From a virus, in IMG/VR virus record IMGVR_UViG_3300009034_000001, positions 124,001-188,000 of that record: 64,000 nt of DNA; one strand, given 5' to 3'. The number at the start of each line of letters is the position of its first letter. Within the stretch, counting starts at the first letter, position 1. A model generated the notes under the pieces. That model was given only the letters and a program-made list of their open reading frames with translations. It ran no database searches and was not told the origin of the DNA. Shown here in pieces: positions 17,607 through 26,827 of the stretch. Made by a program: the position numbers and the translations under genes.

Positions 17607-18635
17607 TTATTTTGCAAAGTTGTCATATTTCCTCAAAACGGAATCATCCATCAGATGATTTAAAACGAGATCCGAAACACTTTTTATACGCTTGTTTGAC
17701 CACCTTAGATAAGTTCCCAGTTTAAGTACAAACTCCTTTCCAAGAGCTTCGTGATGCACGTAGGTACTTCTATCAAGTTTATGAACCCGCACAAACGGTT
17801 TTGCAATGTCATGGAGCAATAAAGCCCACGCTACCTCAATATCCAACGAATCGCATACTGAAGAATAAGCATCAAGCGCAGTTAAAGTATGTTCCCATAA
17901 ATCACGGTTGTGCCATTTGTTATTCTGATCGTAATCTACTTGAACTGAGAGTTCAGGTAAAATATAATTGAGTACTTCAGTTCTATCCAAGAAACTTAAT
18001 CCTCTTGAAGGTTTATAACTCAGTAACAATTTGTCAATTTCTCCAACCCAACGTTCCTTACTAACACCCAATATCTTATAATTCACTTTTTTTGCACAAT
18101 CTTCCGTCTTAGCATCAACATGAAAGCCAAGTTGTGAAGCAAAACGTGCAGCTCTTAACAGTCTCAATGGATCCTCGCGAAAACGAGACGTGGGATTACC
18201 TACAGCACGAATTAATTGCTTTTCAATATCTCGACTACCACCAAAGGGGTCTATATACCTATTACCTCTTTTAGCAATTGCGTTCATAGTGAAATCTCTT
18301 CTACTAAGGTCAGCCGTGATATTATTAACAAATTCAACTTGAGGTTTACGAGATCCAGTAATATACTTCTCTTTTCGGAACGTAGTTATTTCCACCATCC
18401 TTCCATCTACCTTCACTCCCAAAGTTCCAAATTTCTTGCCAACTAAATATGGCCTTCTTTGAGCCTTTCTAATACGGTTTTCAATTTCATCCGGAGGCAG
18501 AGGTGTAGTGAAATCGTAATCCTTCGGATCAACACCCATCAGCTCATCCCTAACGGAACCACCTACGAGATAGACAGGACAAACCAAGCCTTCAACGTAT
18601 TTAACAATCTCTTTATGTGTCATCCTCTTTGCCAC
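17607..18635 (-). CDS. cca: CCA-adding enzyme / poly(A) polymerase family
   Basis: 342 residues. Class II nucleotidyltransferase motifs: YLVGGSVRDELMG, KDYDFTT (metal Asp pair), SRRDFTMNAIA and EDPLRLLRAARFASQLGF; a C-terminal HD motif is seen in LLHDIAKP. It should add or repair CCA at tRNA 3' ends. GTG start overlaps the TAG of the upstream nucleotidyltransferase gene by 1 base with GGAG before it, so the two are translationally coupled. Both phage tRNAs here already encode CCA, so repair is the likelier role. Confidence 0.87.
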   Translation of the reverse strand: MAKRMTHKEIVKYVEGLVCPVYLVGGSVRDELMGVDPKDYDFTTPLPPDEIENRIRKAQRRPYLVGKKFGTLGVKVDGRMVEITTFRKEKYITGSRKPQVEFVNNITADLSRRDFTMNAIAKRGNRYIDPFGGSRDIEKQLIRAVGNPTSRFREDPLRLLRAARFASQLGFHVDAKTEDCAKKVNYKILGVSKERWVGEIDKLLLSYKPSRGLSFLDRTEVLNYILPELSVQVDYDQNNKWHNRDLWEHTLTALDAYSSVCDSLDIEVAWALLLHDIAKPFVRVHKLDRSTYVHHEALGKEFVLKLGTYLRWSNKRIKSVSDLVLNHLMDDSVLRKYDNFAK

Positions 18636-19438
18636 TATGCCCGCTCCTTCCAGAAGTCCTTAATGATACTTGTGCACAACTCGTTTGCCTTATTAAAATT
18701 TGGCTTTGCAGGTAACTTGCTCCTTACAAATGCTTCTTCGGCTAACTTGAATAAATGTTGTGCTTCATCTTGCACCTTTTCAAGTGGCCATTCCCCTCGT
18801 TTAATAGCAATTAACTGTTGTCTATCGTGTCTCAGCACATTGAGTTCACCTGTAATCAATAGTTCTATTCCCATCTTGAGTAACCTAATCAAGTGGCCAG
18901 CATTCTTACAGTCATAGCCAAACTTCTCAACCAACTCTTTCCTCTTTTGTCCCATGTAGCCTTCAAATCTGAAATGTGTCATCCGTCGTAACTGTCCGTA
19001 AGCATAGCCAGTAAAAGACTTATAACATTGTTTAGATATGAACATATCACGGTTTTCGATAAGTCGGTTTCCCAAATCAGTTTTTAGGATGTAATGGTTT
19101 GGACTAAGCCATAATAAACCAAGCACATTAGGATTTCCCTTAAGCAACAACCGTATATATTTCTTAATGTCGTATACAACCAAATCGATACTTCCTTCGA
19201 AACAGTCATAACTCTCAAACTTCTTTAATCCAAGATAGTAATCTTTTGGAGAAACAGAAACGCCTATAATGTCAATATCATCAATATGACTTGGCACGTA
19301 GGTTCCATGTGCTTTACTACCACGGTATCCTCTAAGAATACAATCTTTATGGTATGGACAGAAGCCGAGTTGAACTGCACGAGAACAAAAGCTAGAATTT
19401 CTACTGTCACATAGACTACAATCTTTCCATCTGTCCAT
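18635..19438 (-). CDS. RlaP-like nucleotidyltransferase
   Basis: 267 residues. GSKAHGTYVPSHIDDIDIIGV near residues 40-60 is the GS...DxD signature of the RlaP/YcgL-type nucleotidyltransferases; the following YDIKKY and GQLRRM helices fit that family. The N-terminus adds a cysteine cluster (CSLCDSRNSSFCS, C, C). The family is linked to RNA ligase operons and RNA repair. It overlaps the CCA-adding gene by one base. Confidence 0.7.
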   Translation of the reverse strand: MDRWKDCSLCDSRNSSFCSRAVQLGFCPYHKDCILRGYRGSKAHGTYVPSHIDDIDIIGVSVSPKDYYLGLKKFESYDCFEGSIDLVVYDIKKYIRLLLKGNPNVLGLLWLSPNHYILKTDLGNRLIENRDMFISKQCYKSFTGYAYGQLRRMTHFRFEGYMGQKRKELVEKFGYDCKNAGHLIRLLKMGIELLITGELNVLRHDRQQLIAIKRGEWPLEKVQDEAQHLFKLAEEAFVRSKLPAKPNFNKANELCTSIIKDFWKERA

Positions 19439-19440
19439 AA

Positions 19441-19521
19441 CTACCCTTTCTTCTTATTAACCTTACTTTGTCCAATCCAAATAAAAATTACTATCAGTAT
19501 ATACCAACCAATTGAGCCCAT
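19441..19521 (-). CDS. 26-residue membrane peptide
   Basis: One hydrophobic helix (WYILIVIFIWIG) with a basic KVNKKKG tail; GAGGTG precedes the ATG. It fills the space between QueE and the RlaP-like gene. Unknown function. Confidence 0.5.
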   Translation of the reverse strand: MGSIGWYILIVIFIWIGQSKVNKKKG

Positions 19522-19526
19522 ACCCT

Positions 19527-20576
19527 TCACCTCATTTGAACAAATTTGTGTATCTGAGTACCAAGGATGACGTCCTTACCTTTCCAAAAGTTAGACATCA
19601 AAATATCCGCAACGTTACTCAATCGTTTAAGGTATTCATTAACATCAAACGGGACCGGAGACACTGGAGACAAAACAAAGGCTGCGGTTGACATTTTTTC
19701 TACTACATACTTTGCAAACTCTAGATCTTCAATGCCGTCCAGAAGTAACTTGAACTGAACGAAAGGCCGAGGATGTTGTGGATCAAAGAAATGCTGTCTT
19801 TGGTCTAGCCAGAAACGTTTGTAAATCTTCATGGGAACGTCCAAATTGTTTTTAACCTTTGAACTCGGTCCTTTTATATCTACGGAAATCAAGCCATTCA
19901 CCAAGTCAAACACCTCAGGGTTCCAAATTGTGCCATTGGTTTGTAGCATTATTTGGCAACCAAATCGACGTAACATATTTATCAAATACTTAGCGGCTGA
20001 AGGTTGATGTAGCACCTCACCGCCAGTAAGGAAAATCACACTATTTCTTAACGGACTATATTCATCATGTGCGTTAACACAATGAACTTCATCAAGTAAC
20101 CGACGAATCGACCAATTCTGACCTTTTCCCCAACTATACTTTGTGTCGCAATATGGACACTGGAGGTTACACCCCGAAAATCTAATAAATGTAGCAGGGG
20201 TTCCCACCTCATGTCCTTCGCCACAAACGGACCGGAACACATCTTCAGCAAGCCTTACTGGAACCGTTCTTTCAAACCAAGCTTGTGGCAAATCATTCAA
20301 ATCTTCTTCATACAAACCTAAATACTCTATCTTATGAGAACGGTAACTGTTTACCGCGTCAACAAAATATTTAAAGTATCCAGGAATGTCAAATCCGCCA
20401 AAATATTCAATAAAAAGTTGTGGGTGTTTAATATAACAATCCGGACTGATTATACCATCAGGTTGTGGATAGCAATTCTCAAAATCCAAACCCAAATCGT
20501 GGAAAAAGTAAATAATCTTGTCAATTTGATTAGCAAACATATCTTGGAATTTTATTTCGATCTTTTTTCCAGTCAT
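19527..20576 (-). CDS. queE: 7-carboxy-7-deazaguanine synthase (QueE), N-terminally extended
   Basis: 349 residues. Canonical QueE starts near residue 108: SVCGEGHEVGTPATFIRFSG, then the radical SAM cluster CNLQCPYC followed by DTKYSW. The enzyme turns 6-carboxytetrahydropterin into CDG with SAM and Mg2+. The first ~105 residues are an unrecognised extra domain not needed in ordinary QueE. With QueD (42270) and QueC (22142) it supplies preQ0 for DpdA-type DNA modification. Confidence 0.88.
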   Translation of the reverse strand: MTGKKIEIKFQDMFANQIDKIIYFFHDLGLDFENCYPQPDGIISPDCYIKHPQLFIEYFGGFDIPGYFKYFVDAVNSYRSHKIEYLGLYEEDLNDLPQAWFERTVPVRLAEDVFRSVCGEGHEVGTPATFIRFSGCNLQCPYCDTKYSWGKGQNWSIRRLLDEVHCVNAHDEYSPLRNSVIFLTGGEVLHQPSAAKYLINMLRRFGCQIMLQTNGTIWNPEVFDLVNGLISVDIKGPSSKVKNNLDVPMKIYKRFWLDQRQHFFDPQHPRPFVQFKLLLDGIEDLEFAKYVVEKMSTAAFVLSPVSPVPFDVNEYLKRLSNVADILMSNFWKGKDVILGTQIHKFVQMR

Positions 20577-20590
20577 AATATTTCTCCCAA

Positions 20591-20800
20591 TTAAAACTTA
20601 ATGTGCGTAATGTAATTTACGGCAACCCATTTAACAGCTGTGTACACCCCAAGAACAAAAAATGCCAACAAGGAAAGACTCATCAAAAACGACTTGAAAT
20701 TAACATCTCGAGGTTCAATTTCGGTATGACCACATTTTTTACAAGTTTGAACTGGCTCAGAATGTAATTGCAAACATTTTACACACTCATAAATTTTCAT
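20591..20800 (-). CDS. Zinc-ribbon membrane protein
   Basis: 69 residues: an N-terminal zinc ribbon (ECVKCLQL ... CKKCGH) and one C-terminal transmembrane helix (MSLSLLAFFVLGVYTAVKW). Function unknown. Confidence 0.6.
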   Translation of the reverse strand: MKIYECVKCLQLHSEPVQTCKKCGHTEIEPRDVNFKSFLMSLSLLAFFVLGVYTAVKWVAVNYITHIKF

Positions 20801-20803
20801 TTA

Positions 20804-21265
20804 TTAACCTCCCCAAGACTTCTTTTTTTTGAAATGTGGACACTGTGAGCATGTAAAGGAAACAAAGCTGGTTTCCAATGCAACCCAACTCAAACATAAA
20901 TTATAATGCTTACAATCCAAATATCGATGATTACGAACATCTGGAACCGCCAAAGCGTCAAATAACTCAGTGGGCTTACAGCCAAACTTCTTTAATTCAT
21001 GAAAGATAGACTTCATTTCTCCGGCATCGATCTTACTACTTACGCTTAGTATAATCCTTCGGAGATCGTAAGCAATTATCCTAAATACTGTAAACACCGA
21101 ATACCGACCATGAAATCTACGAGGATGTTCACCATTAAGAAACCGTTTCACAAAATCTTCACGTTCCGGAACAGAAACAACAGATTTATCAATACGCCTA
21201 TTCACGTGTCCCTCTACTGTGGCACTACTCTCTTCAGTATGATTCTGAATTTCCGACATAGACAC
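20804..21265 (-). CDS. Hypothetical protein with C-terminal Cys cluster
   Basis: 153 residues. CKHYNLC and FTCSQCPHF near the C-terminus could bind zinc. The N-terminal half is helical and charged. GGAGGTG precedes the ATG. Not recognised. Confidence 0.55.
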   Translation of the reverse strand: MSMSEIQNHTEESSATVEGHVNRRIDKSVVSVPEREDFVKRFLNGEHPRRFHGRYSVFTVFRIIAYDLRRIILSVSSKIDAGEMKSIFHELKKFGCKPTELFDALAVPDVRNHRYLDCKHYNLCLSWVALETSFVSFTCSQCPHFKKKKSWGG

Positions 21266-21332
21266 ACCTCCTACGAGAAGTGAGTTATCACAATTTTTAT
21301 TATTTTTTGTAGTTGAGTTGACATAAATAATA

Positions 21333-21563
21333 TTAGTGTATCTTTTTACGTGCCTTCATGGTCCATTCAACTAAATTAATCCAAGTTTCCACTCGCTCAT
21401 TGTAGCACATCTCCTTACCAGCGATGGCTTTCCAGTAGAGGCTATAAAGTGAGTTTAGACAATCCGGACAAAACCAATGTTTTGCAGTAAAGTCAAAAAT
21501 TAAGCCGCCTTCACTCCAATCGGCACAACAAACTTCACAAATTGTCCTATTTGGATTTAACAT
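21333..21563 (-). CDS. Zinc-binding small protein
   Basis: 76 residues. CEVCCADW ... WFCPDCL forms a treble-clef-like CxxC-x(n)-CxxC. Function unknown. Confidence 0.6.
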   Translation of the reverse strand: MLNPNRTICEVCCADWSEGGLIFDFTAKHWFCPDCLNSLYSLYWKAIAGKEMCYNERVETWINLVEWTMKARKKIH

Positions 21564-21588
21564 ATAAAATCCTCACACACTTATTAGG

Positions 21589-22170
21589 TTAAAGTAAATC
21601 AAATTTGTTAATATACCTATACCATTTATTCCGAGGTGTTATTGGATACAATAACGACGTTCGTCTATCCCGTTTGCCAACTGGAAGCAAATACGTAGGC
21701 ACAATAACATTCAGAGTCAAACTTTTATCTTGTAAAATAAAAATGGTAATGTTACTGTCATACCGCGCGACATACGGACAAAATTTGTAACCTCTAGGAT
21801 CTAATTGTACCTTTGAAGCCAAAAGTCTTACAATTTTATCATTAACACGAATGTAGCTACCACGCGAGACTCTCGTAACCACAAATCCTTTCCTTTTTAG
21901 AAGTTGTGTAAATTCCTCCTTTGCACGTGAAAACCAACACTTGCCCCACGAGAAAGTCTTACACCTATTTACTACTCTTTCGCGTTTCTGACTTAAACCT
22001 AACTTATCAATAACTTGTCGAGCGTACTCCCTTGTAAAACCAAAGTATCTACCAATATCTGCCTTAGAACACAGTGGATCGTGATACATCCGCATAAACT
22101 GTTGCATAGCGCCGGGACCATAAAGTTCCTCAAATTTATCCTTAAAAGTTTGGCTCCTTCGCCTTCGCAT
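21589..22170 (-). CDS. HTH-containing hypothetical protein
   Basis: 193 residues. An N-terminal helix-turn-helix (SKADIGRYFGFTREYARQVI near 36-55) resembles the DNA-binding helix of sigma region 4 or phage HTH proteins. The C-terminal ~110 residues are strand-rich and may hold a nuclease-like fold but no catalytic motif is certain. It overlaps QueC by 29 bases. A regulator or HTH-linked endonuclease are both possible. Confidence 0.5.
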   Translation of the reverse strand: MRRRRSQTFKDKFEELYGPGAMQQFMRMYHDPLCSKADIGRYFGFTREYARQVIDKLGLSQKRERVVNRCKTFSWGKCWFSRAKEEFTQLLKRKGFVVTRVSRGSYIRVNDKIVRLLASKVQLDPRGYKFCPYVARYDSNITIFILQDKSLTLNVIVPTYLLPVGKRDRRTSLLYPITPRNKWYRYINKFDLL

Positions 22171-23227
22171 TGTACGCCTCCTTCAGTTCGTTCAAACTAA
22201 TTACCCCCTTTTTATACGCTTCCCACTTTAGCCAGAAGAAGTAGGTGTAACACACATGATCTCGCAACTCCTCCGATCCAAATTCAAACATGTCATCCTT
22301 AAGGAAATGTGCTGAATCAAACTTTCTCAAACCAGCTCGCAGTCCATCAATACAAAAGTTCATAAATTCCTTAAACCTTTTCTCATCAAAAGAGTTCAAG
22401 CCTTCGTATTTACTATCCCTATCAAACAAGCTAACCAACTGTGCAAATGGAATACGAAGAAGGTTAGGTCTATTCTTGAAAACCCAGATAAGTCCTGGCA
22501 TGTACCGCATTTGAACACAATATTCAGGGAAAAGTGGACTTTCCCGTGGATCTTTATCATAAGTCGTTTTATCTTCCCCAAGCGCAGACAACATTGCAAC
22601 GTTGCGCTCAACACATAAATAACATTGGCCACAATGTAACTTATATGGAATACTTCTACCCTTTATTGTACCTCTATCATAGTAAAAACAGCTGTTCGTT
22701 TCATATATCAAATCGCCAACTTGGTCATGACACAGTTTAACACGATCACACTTTATGGTTGCATTTCCAATGTCATCCAACGTCCAAAGTTTGCACTGAG
22801 GATCTTTCCCATGAATGTAGTTCTGTAACTCTTCAGTATTGCTGTCTTTTGTTGACACCGACCACCAATTTACCCAAGTTTCTGGCCCACCACCTTTATA
22901 CTCGCCCATTCCAATGTCAGCACCCGGGAACCGTTCCAATGTCCAATCAATCATATACTGATTCCTTTTAGGTAGCATATCTCGCGTCATCATGTATTTC
23001 CGATCTGAAAAAATAAGCGGTTTCGGAATATCAAAACCTTCCTTAGTGCACTTATTCCATAAGTTCATAACGGTTCGAACTTCGCGTACACAATAGCCTT
23101 CACCTTTCCACCTAACGTATATTGGCTGTGGTTTAATTAATCCAAGAGTCTGATTGCAACGAGCAAGCCAAGTCAACACGGCCAGTGAATCCAATCCGCC
23201 TGAAAATAGCACAATAGCTTTTTTCAA
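22142..23227 (-). CDS. queC: 7-cyano-7-deazaguanine synthase (QueC)
   Basis: 361 residues, longer than typical QueC (about 230). The PP-loop is LFSGGLDSLAVL at residues 7-18 and the zinc-binding CGQCYLC is near 206-212. QueC converts CDG with ammonia and ATP to preQ0. The extra C-terminal part has helices of unknown role; phage QueC proteins fused or elongated are known. The gene overlaps the next gene by 4 bases. Confidence 0.85.
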   Translation of the reverse strand: MKKAIVLFSGGLDSLAVLTWLARCNQTLGLIKPQPIYVRWKGEGYCVREVRTVMNLWNKCTKEGFDIPKPLIFSDRKYMMTRDMLPKRNQYMIDWTLERFPGADIGMGEYKGGGPETWVNWWSVSTKDSNTEELQNYIHGKDPQCKLWTLDDIGNATIKCDRVKLCHDQVGDLIYETNSCFYYDRGTIKGRSIPYKLHCGQCYLCVERNVAMLSALGEDKTTYDKDPRESPLFPEYCVQMRYMPGLIWVFKNRPNLLRIPFAQLVSLFDRDSKYEGLNSFDEKRFKEFMNFCIDGLRAGLRKFDSAHFLKDDMFEFGSEELRDHVCYTYFFWLKWEAYKKGVISLNELKEAYNAKAKEPNF

Positions 23228-23763
23228 TTCACTTCCCCCTCATTTTTAAGAATTTCCTCAAGGTTATCTTTCTCTTGAGGCCAATGTTCTAAAATTTTAA
23301 TATGTGCTCGATATGCAAAACCGAACGTCTGTTTGCCGTTGACAGGATCATTTAACGTAAAATCGCCGCGTTCTGAAACATTTAATACTAACCTGATAGC
23401 ACCCGCCTTCTGGGAAGTCGATAACCCTTTCACAATTTGAATGTACATTCCATGTTGCAAATCCGGAAGAGCAAATTTGGACTCTTCAGCAACAGTTTTT
23501 GTTATGTTATCCTGTAGTTGTTGTTCCAATTTATCAAACTTATCAAGGAGAACCGCACAACAGGTCCGGTCGTCGGTAAATGCTTTTCCAAGTTTAAATT
23601 GTTCCAATGGCAAATCAACCATAATTTGCAGAAAACTATGAAATGCATCATCTGTAGAAACATTTTTATGAATACGGAACTCTTTAATCCACAGGTTAAG
23701 CTGAAAACTAGTCGCAATTTTCCTAAGGAATGACAATTCTGGATACCCAATTTCAAGTAGCAT
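23224..23763 (-). CDS. Hypothetical protein coupled to queC
   Basis: 179 residues, unrecognised. The stop overlaps the queC start (ATGA), so it is probably made together with QueC. Strand-rich C-terminal half (IRLVLNVSERGDFTLND). A role in the deazaguanine pathway is only inferred from position. Confidence 0.55.
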   Translation of the reverse strand: MLLEIGYPELSFLRKIATSFQLNLWIKEFRIHKNVSTDDAFHSFLQIMVDLPLEQFKLGKAFTDDRTCCAVLLDKFDKLEQQLQDNITKTVAEESKFALPDLQHGMYIQIVKGLSTSQKAGAIRLVLNVSERGDFTLNDPVNGKQTFGFAYRAHIKILEHWPQEKDNLEEILKNEGEVN

Positions 23764-23808
23764 GATAATTTTCTCCTCGTATTAAAGCTTCGTTAATCCA
23801 GCTTGTGA

Positions 23809-24132
23809 CTACTTTGTTTGATTGGCCTCTCCCGGTAAACAATACCAAATCTCGATATATCGAATTTGACCGGTGAAGTAGACGGGCTTAATTAAAATTA
23901 CTACGTGCGACTTAATAAAAGCATTTGCATCGCGTGTGAGATTATTTACATCGCCGCATACTGGAATCGATGTGTTCCGAGAAAAAATCTTTATGCCGAC
24001 TTTTGGACATTTTCCCGCACTTAACACACTACTTTCCAATGGAACCTTATCAGAACAAGCAGAGGTATGACCTTCATAATATCCAAACACTAATCCCACT
24101 ACTAAACAGAAAACAGCAATTGTGTTTTTCAC
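23809..24132 (-). CDS. Secreted or periplasmic small protein
   Basis: 107 residues with a signal peptide (NTIAVFCLVVGLVFGYYEG) and four cysteines in the mature part that could pair as disulfides. No lipobox. Unknown function. Confidence 0.55.
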   Translation of the reverse strand: MKNTIAVFCLVVGLVFGYYEGHTSACSDKVPLESSVLSAGKCPKVGIKIFSRNTSIPVCGDVNNLTRDANAFIKSHVVILIKPVYFTGQIRYIEIWYCLPGEANQTK

Positions 24133-24151
24133 GTACTATCACCTCCTAATA

Positions 24152-24400
24152 TCACGGGCGAGGATCTTTTTTTGATGCCAATTTGTAACGTCTTTCAAAA
24201 TCGTTACATATTGGACTGTCAACTAACGGATTTAGCCAAAATTCTCCTGTCATTACCAACTCAACATCTTCCGGTCTGTAGCACATAATATGTTCTGGAA
24301 GACAACAGTAACGTGCATTACGAGGATCAATGTTGTTGACCTGGCAATAATACTTAAACTGCTTATACGTGCCTGTAAGAACTAAGACCACCTTCTTCAT
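24152..24400 (-). CDS. Hypothetical protein
   Basis: 82 residues with a Rossmann-like start (KKVVLVLTGTYKQFKYYC) and cysteines, followed by a PEHIMCYRPEDVELVMTGEF segment. Pattern resembles small phage proteins that mimic a nucleotide-binding half fold; not assigned. Confidence 0.5.
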   Translation of the reverse strand: MKKVVLVLTGTYKQFKYYCQVNNIDPRNARYCCLPEHIMCYRPEDVELVMTGEFWLNPLVDSPICNDFERRYKLASKKDPRP

Positions 24401-24401
24401 A

Positions 24402-24614
24402 TTATTTCGTCTCCTTGATTACCTTTCGAAGCCTCTTTTCGAGAATGTTAAACATCTGCGGTAAAACTTGTTTAACATTTGATACAGAATGGGTAACTGT
24501 AGATAAGTCACAGTAGAAGCAATACTTCATTACAACTCCATTTTCTTCAATAGTGTCAGCAATAGGAACATTAGCCGAGCCACAAAAGGCACAATCCCCA
24601 AGTTCTTCAGTCAT
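24402..24614 (-). CDS. Zinc-ribbon small protein
   Basis: 70 residues: CAFCGSAN ... YCFYCDL is a clear two-CxxC ribbon, followed by a helical tail. AAGGAGG precedes the ATG. Confidence 0.6.
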   Translation of the reverse strand: MTEELGDCAFCGSANVPIADTIEENGVVMKYCFYCDLSTVTHSVSNVKQVLPQMFNILEKRLRKVIKETK

Positions 24615-24629
24615 GATATCTCGACCTCC

Positions 24630-24998
24630 TTAACAACCGACGTCACTGACGTCCGTTTGTTGTTCTTCAACTTCAAGTTGTTCTTCAACAGCGTGTATTC
24701 CTACACATTCCGAAGGTAAATCTAATGTAGTTATTCTGTGGTAAGCATCACTCTTTGAATTAATTCCATCTTTCCGACATCTTATCTGACCCTGACCTAA
24801 CTCACATTCCCAACCGTCATTCATCAATTTACCAACCGAGTCAGCAACATGTTCAAGTCGTCGCTTTAACTCTTCGCCAAGCTCTTTAAGAGCCTCACAG
24901 AAAACAATTGGCTTTGCGTTTTGTTCTTTATAATTATTCCACCATTTATCAAGTTCTGCGCCTGCCGTCCTAAACAAATACAAACTAACGTAAATCAT
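24630..24998 (-). CDS. Hypothetical protein
   Basis: 122 residues; helical N-terminal half, acidic Glu-rich C-terminus ending in a cysteine. Not recognised. Confidence 0.55.
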   Translation of the reverse strand: MIYVSLYLFRTAGAELDKWWNNYKEQNAKPIVFCEALKELGEELKRRLEHVADSVGKLMNDGWECELGQGQIRCRKDGINSKSDAYHRITTLDLPSECVGIHAVEEQLEVEEQQTDVSDVGC

Positions 24999-25034
24999 CT
25001 CAATCTCCTTACTTTTTAATCTTTACTCGTTTAT

Positions 25035-25202
25035 TCATCCCTCCCTTCTTGCTAGATCTGTTTCAACACACTCCATTAGTAATTCAAGCTCATCTCGTAA
25101 CCCTTTTAACATATCAAATGTTGTCTCCAATGGGACAGAGGTATCTGTATGTACTTCATTAATGGCTTTAATTGCTTTCTTATATGCTATGGAATCTATC
25201 AT
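25035..25202 (-). CDS. Small helical protein
   Basis: 55 residues, mostly alpha-helical and charged (KKAIKAINEV, MLKGLRDELELL). AAGGAGG stands just before the ATG. Unknown. Confidence 0.6.
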   Translation of the reverse strand: MIDSIAYKKAIKAINEVHTDTSVPLETTFDMLKGLRDELELLMECVETDLARREG

Positions 25203-25213
25203 TATCTACCTCC

Positions 25214-25519
25214 TTACCGTCTTCTTTTCAATATAATTCTACCTGTTTTACAATTCTTGCACTTAAACTTTAACTTATAAGCACATTTCCTACAGTAGGC
25301 CGAATCGTTAGAAATATAGCAACTGTAGTAGTCATATTTCAAATAGACTCGTTTCCCAGCTTTTGTCAATTTAGAAACTGTGCTTGGTGCAACCTTTCTT
25401 CTTATACGAGCGTTATTACACCCCCACTCTTCTTCATGTTGAATGTTGTGTCCTAATCCACTCCACCAAGCTAAAGCTTTTCTACAGTTACAACAAAGAA
25501 CATCATGTGTTGAAACCAT
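25214..25519 (-). CDS. Cysteine-rich hypothetical protein
   Basis: 101 residues with CCNCRK, a mid CNN, CRKC, CKNC and a basic C-terminus. Two zinc knuckles are likely. It precedes the radical SAM gene in coordinate but is downstream in transcription. Confidence 0.55.
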   Translation of the reverse strand: MVSTHDVLCCNCRKALAWWSGLGHNIQHEEEWGCNNARIRRKVAPSTVSKLTKAGKRVYLKYDYYSCYISNDSAYCRKCAYKLKFKCKNCKTGRIILKRRR

Positions 25520-25531
25520 AACATCCCCCTT

Positions 25532-26404
25532 TTACATAATCCTAGACGCCTTACTACTCCAACTCGTATACAAGTGTCCATCTGGTAAATGTATAACGCT
25601 CTTGAAGCCATCTTTGTACTCATTTACAACACATGTTGCAACGGTAACTTGCAATCCACTGTTGAAAACGTCATAGACCACTTCGCCCCAAGGTAGCCAA
25701 ATAATACTTCTGGCCTTCTTGTGTAAAACTAACCATTCTAAAGCATCTCTAGCAACTTGAATATCAACAAAGTTGTCTCGACTCCATTGAGTTACCGAGT
25801 TCTCTTTCGAATTTTCAGGTATCCACAATTCCCTAAAGACAATTGAATCCACTCCAAGTGAAATTGCACGCTTAATATAGTTGATTATTGTTGTTTCATT
25901 ATAAACGCCTTGTTTATTCATCACGCACGAAAGTCGGACAGTTACATCCGCTTTCTCTTTTAAAAACTTAAACAATTGTGTATAATCTAGATGAATTCCC
26001 ATCAATTCATAATTGAGTTCAAAATCTAACGAAGCAACTGTTATTGTAACGTTTGTTAAGCCATACCTCGGCTTTATAAGCCATTCCAAAAATTCATCCT
26101 GTCTATCCAGAACCAAAGACATGTTGCTATGTAAATCTCGTTGCCCGAATCCAACTAAGGAACACTCGAGTAAAATATTACTCAAATAAACCCAATCAAC
26201 TCCCAAGAGAGTTTCGCCTTTACTAGTGAGAATTGCGGTTTGTGCATTGCCAGCCCTTGCCCACATCAACGAGTTTCGTAACTTAGCAAAGTCTAAGTCG
26301 TTCCTACCAGACTTTGGAGTCTGTGACATCGCGGAAATGCAATATTTACACTTGGCATTACACCCTTGAACTGCAGGAACAATGGAAATGGATTGAACAT
26401 CCAT
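25532..26404 (-). CDS. Radical SAM protein (MoaA-like fold)
   Basis: 290 residues. The cluster motif is QGCNAKCKYC (CxxxCxxC) at about residues 13-22, followed by AILTSKGETLL (a GGEP-like strand). It binds a 4Fe-4S cluster and SAM. No additional iron-sulfur SPASM cysteines are evident. Substrate unknown; QueE is a different gene (19527). Confidence 0.7.
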   Translation of the reverse strand: MDVQSISIVPAVQGCNAKCKYCISAMSQTPKSGRNDLDFAKLRNSLMWARAGNAQTAILTSKGETLLGVDWVYLSNILLECSLVGFGQRDLHSNMSLVLDRQDEFLEWLIKPRYGLTNVTITVASLDFELNYELMGIHLDYTQLFKFLKEKADVTVRLSCVMNKQGVYNETTIINYIKRAISLGVDSIVFRELWIPENSKENSVTQWSRDNFVDIQVARDALEWLVLHKKARSIIWLPWGEVVYDVFNSGLQVTVATCVVNEYKDGFKSVIHLPDGHLYTSWSSKASRIM

Positions 26405-26408
26405 AACT

Positions 26409-26786
26409 TTACCCCTTTAATTTTGGTAAATTTACTTCTTGCGTTTCGTGCATGATCTTTTCGATGTCTCTTTGTAAGAATTTAGACTCTTCGAGTTTCT
26501 TCCTTACAAGGAAATCATGTATTTGTGCTATTCTTTGGATAAGTTCAACAACCTCGTTGTATAAGTTATTAAGTTCTTTGTCTTGTGGAAAAGTCCTTAC
26601 TAAAGTAGGTAGATTTAGTAATTCCTGTGCATAGTATACCAATTTGGACACTTCATTCGTCCAAACTTGTATGTATTTTGGATCTGCAATCCAAGTCGGA
26701 AGAGGTACTTTTATAATAAATTCCAGGTTACTACTTTTTTTACAAAGGTCAATAATACTTTGTACTCTTTTATCTTGGTATGTCAT
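26409..26786 (-). CDS. Helical hypothetical protein
   Basis: 125 residues, mostly helix with long charged stretches. It lies just upstream of the radical SAM gene, 4 bases apart. Unrecognised. Confidence 0.55.
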   Translation of the reverse strand: MTYQDKRVQSIIDLCKKSSNLEFIIKVPLPTWIADPKYIQVWTNEVSKLVYYAQELLNLPTLVRTFPQDKELNNLYNEVVELIQRIAQIHDFLVRKKLEESKFLQRDIEKIMHETQEVNLPKLKG

Positions 26787-26827
26787 AAACTTTACTCCTT
26801 ACTCAGTCGAGTATACATCTAAACAAC

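Noticed and set aside
18459-18917. Plus-strand frame across the CCA/RlaP boundary
   Set aside because: Both sense genes have clear family motifs; the frame is a shadow.
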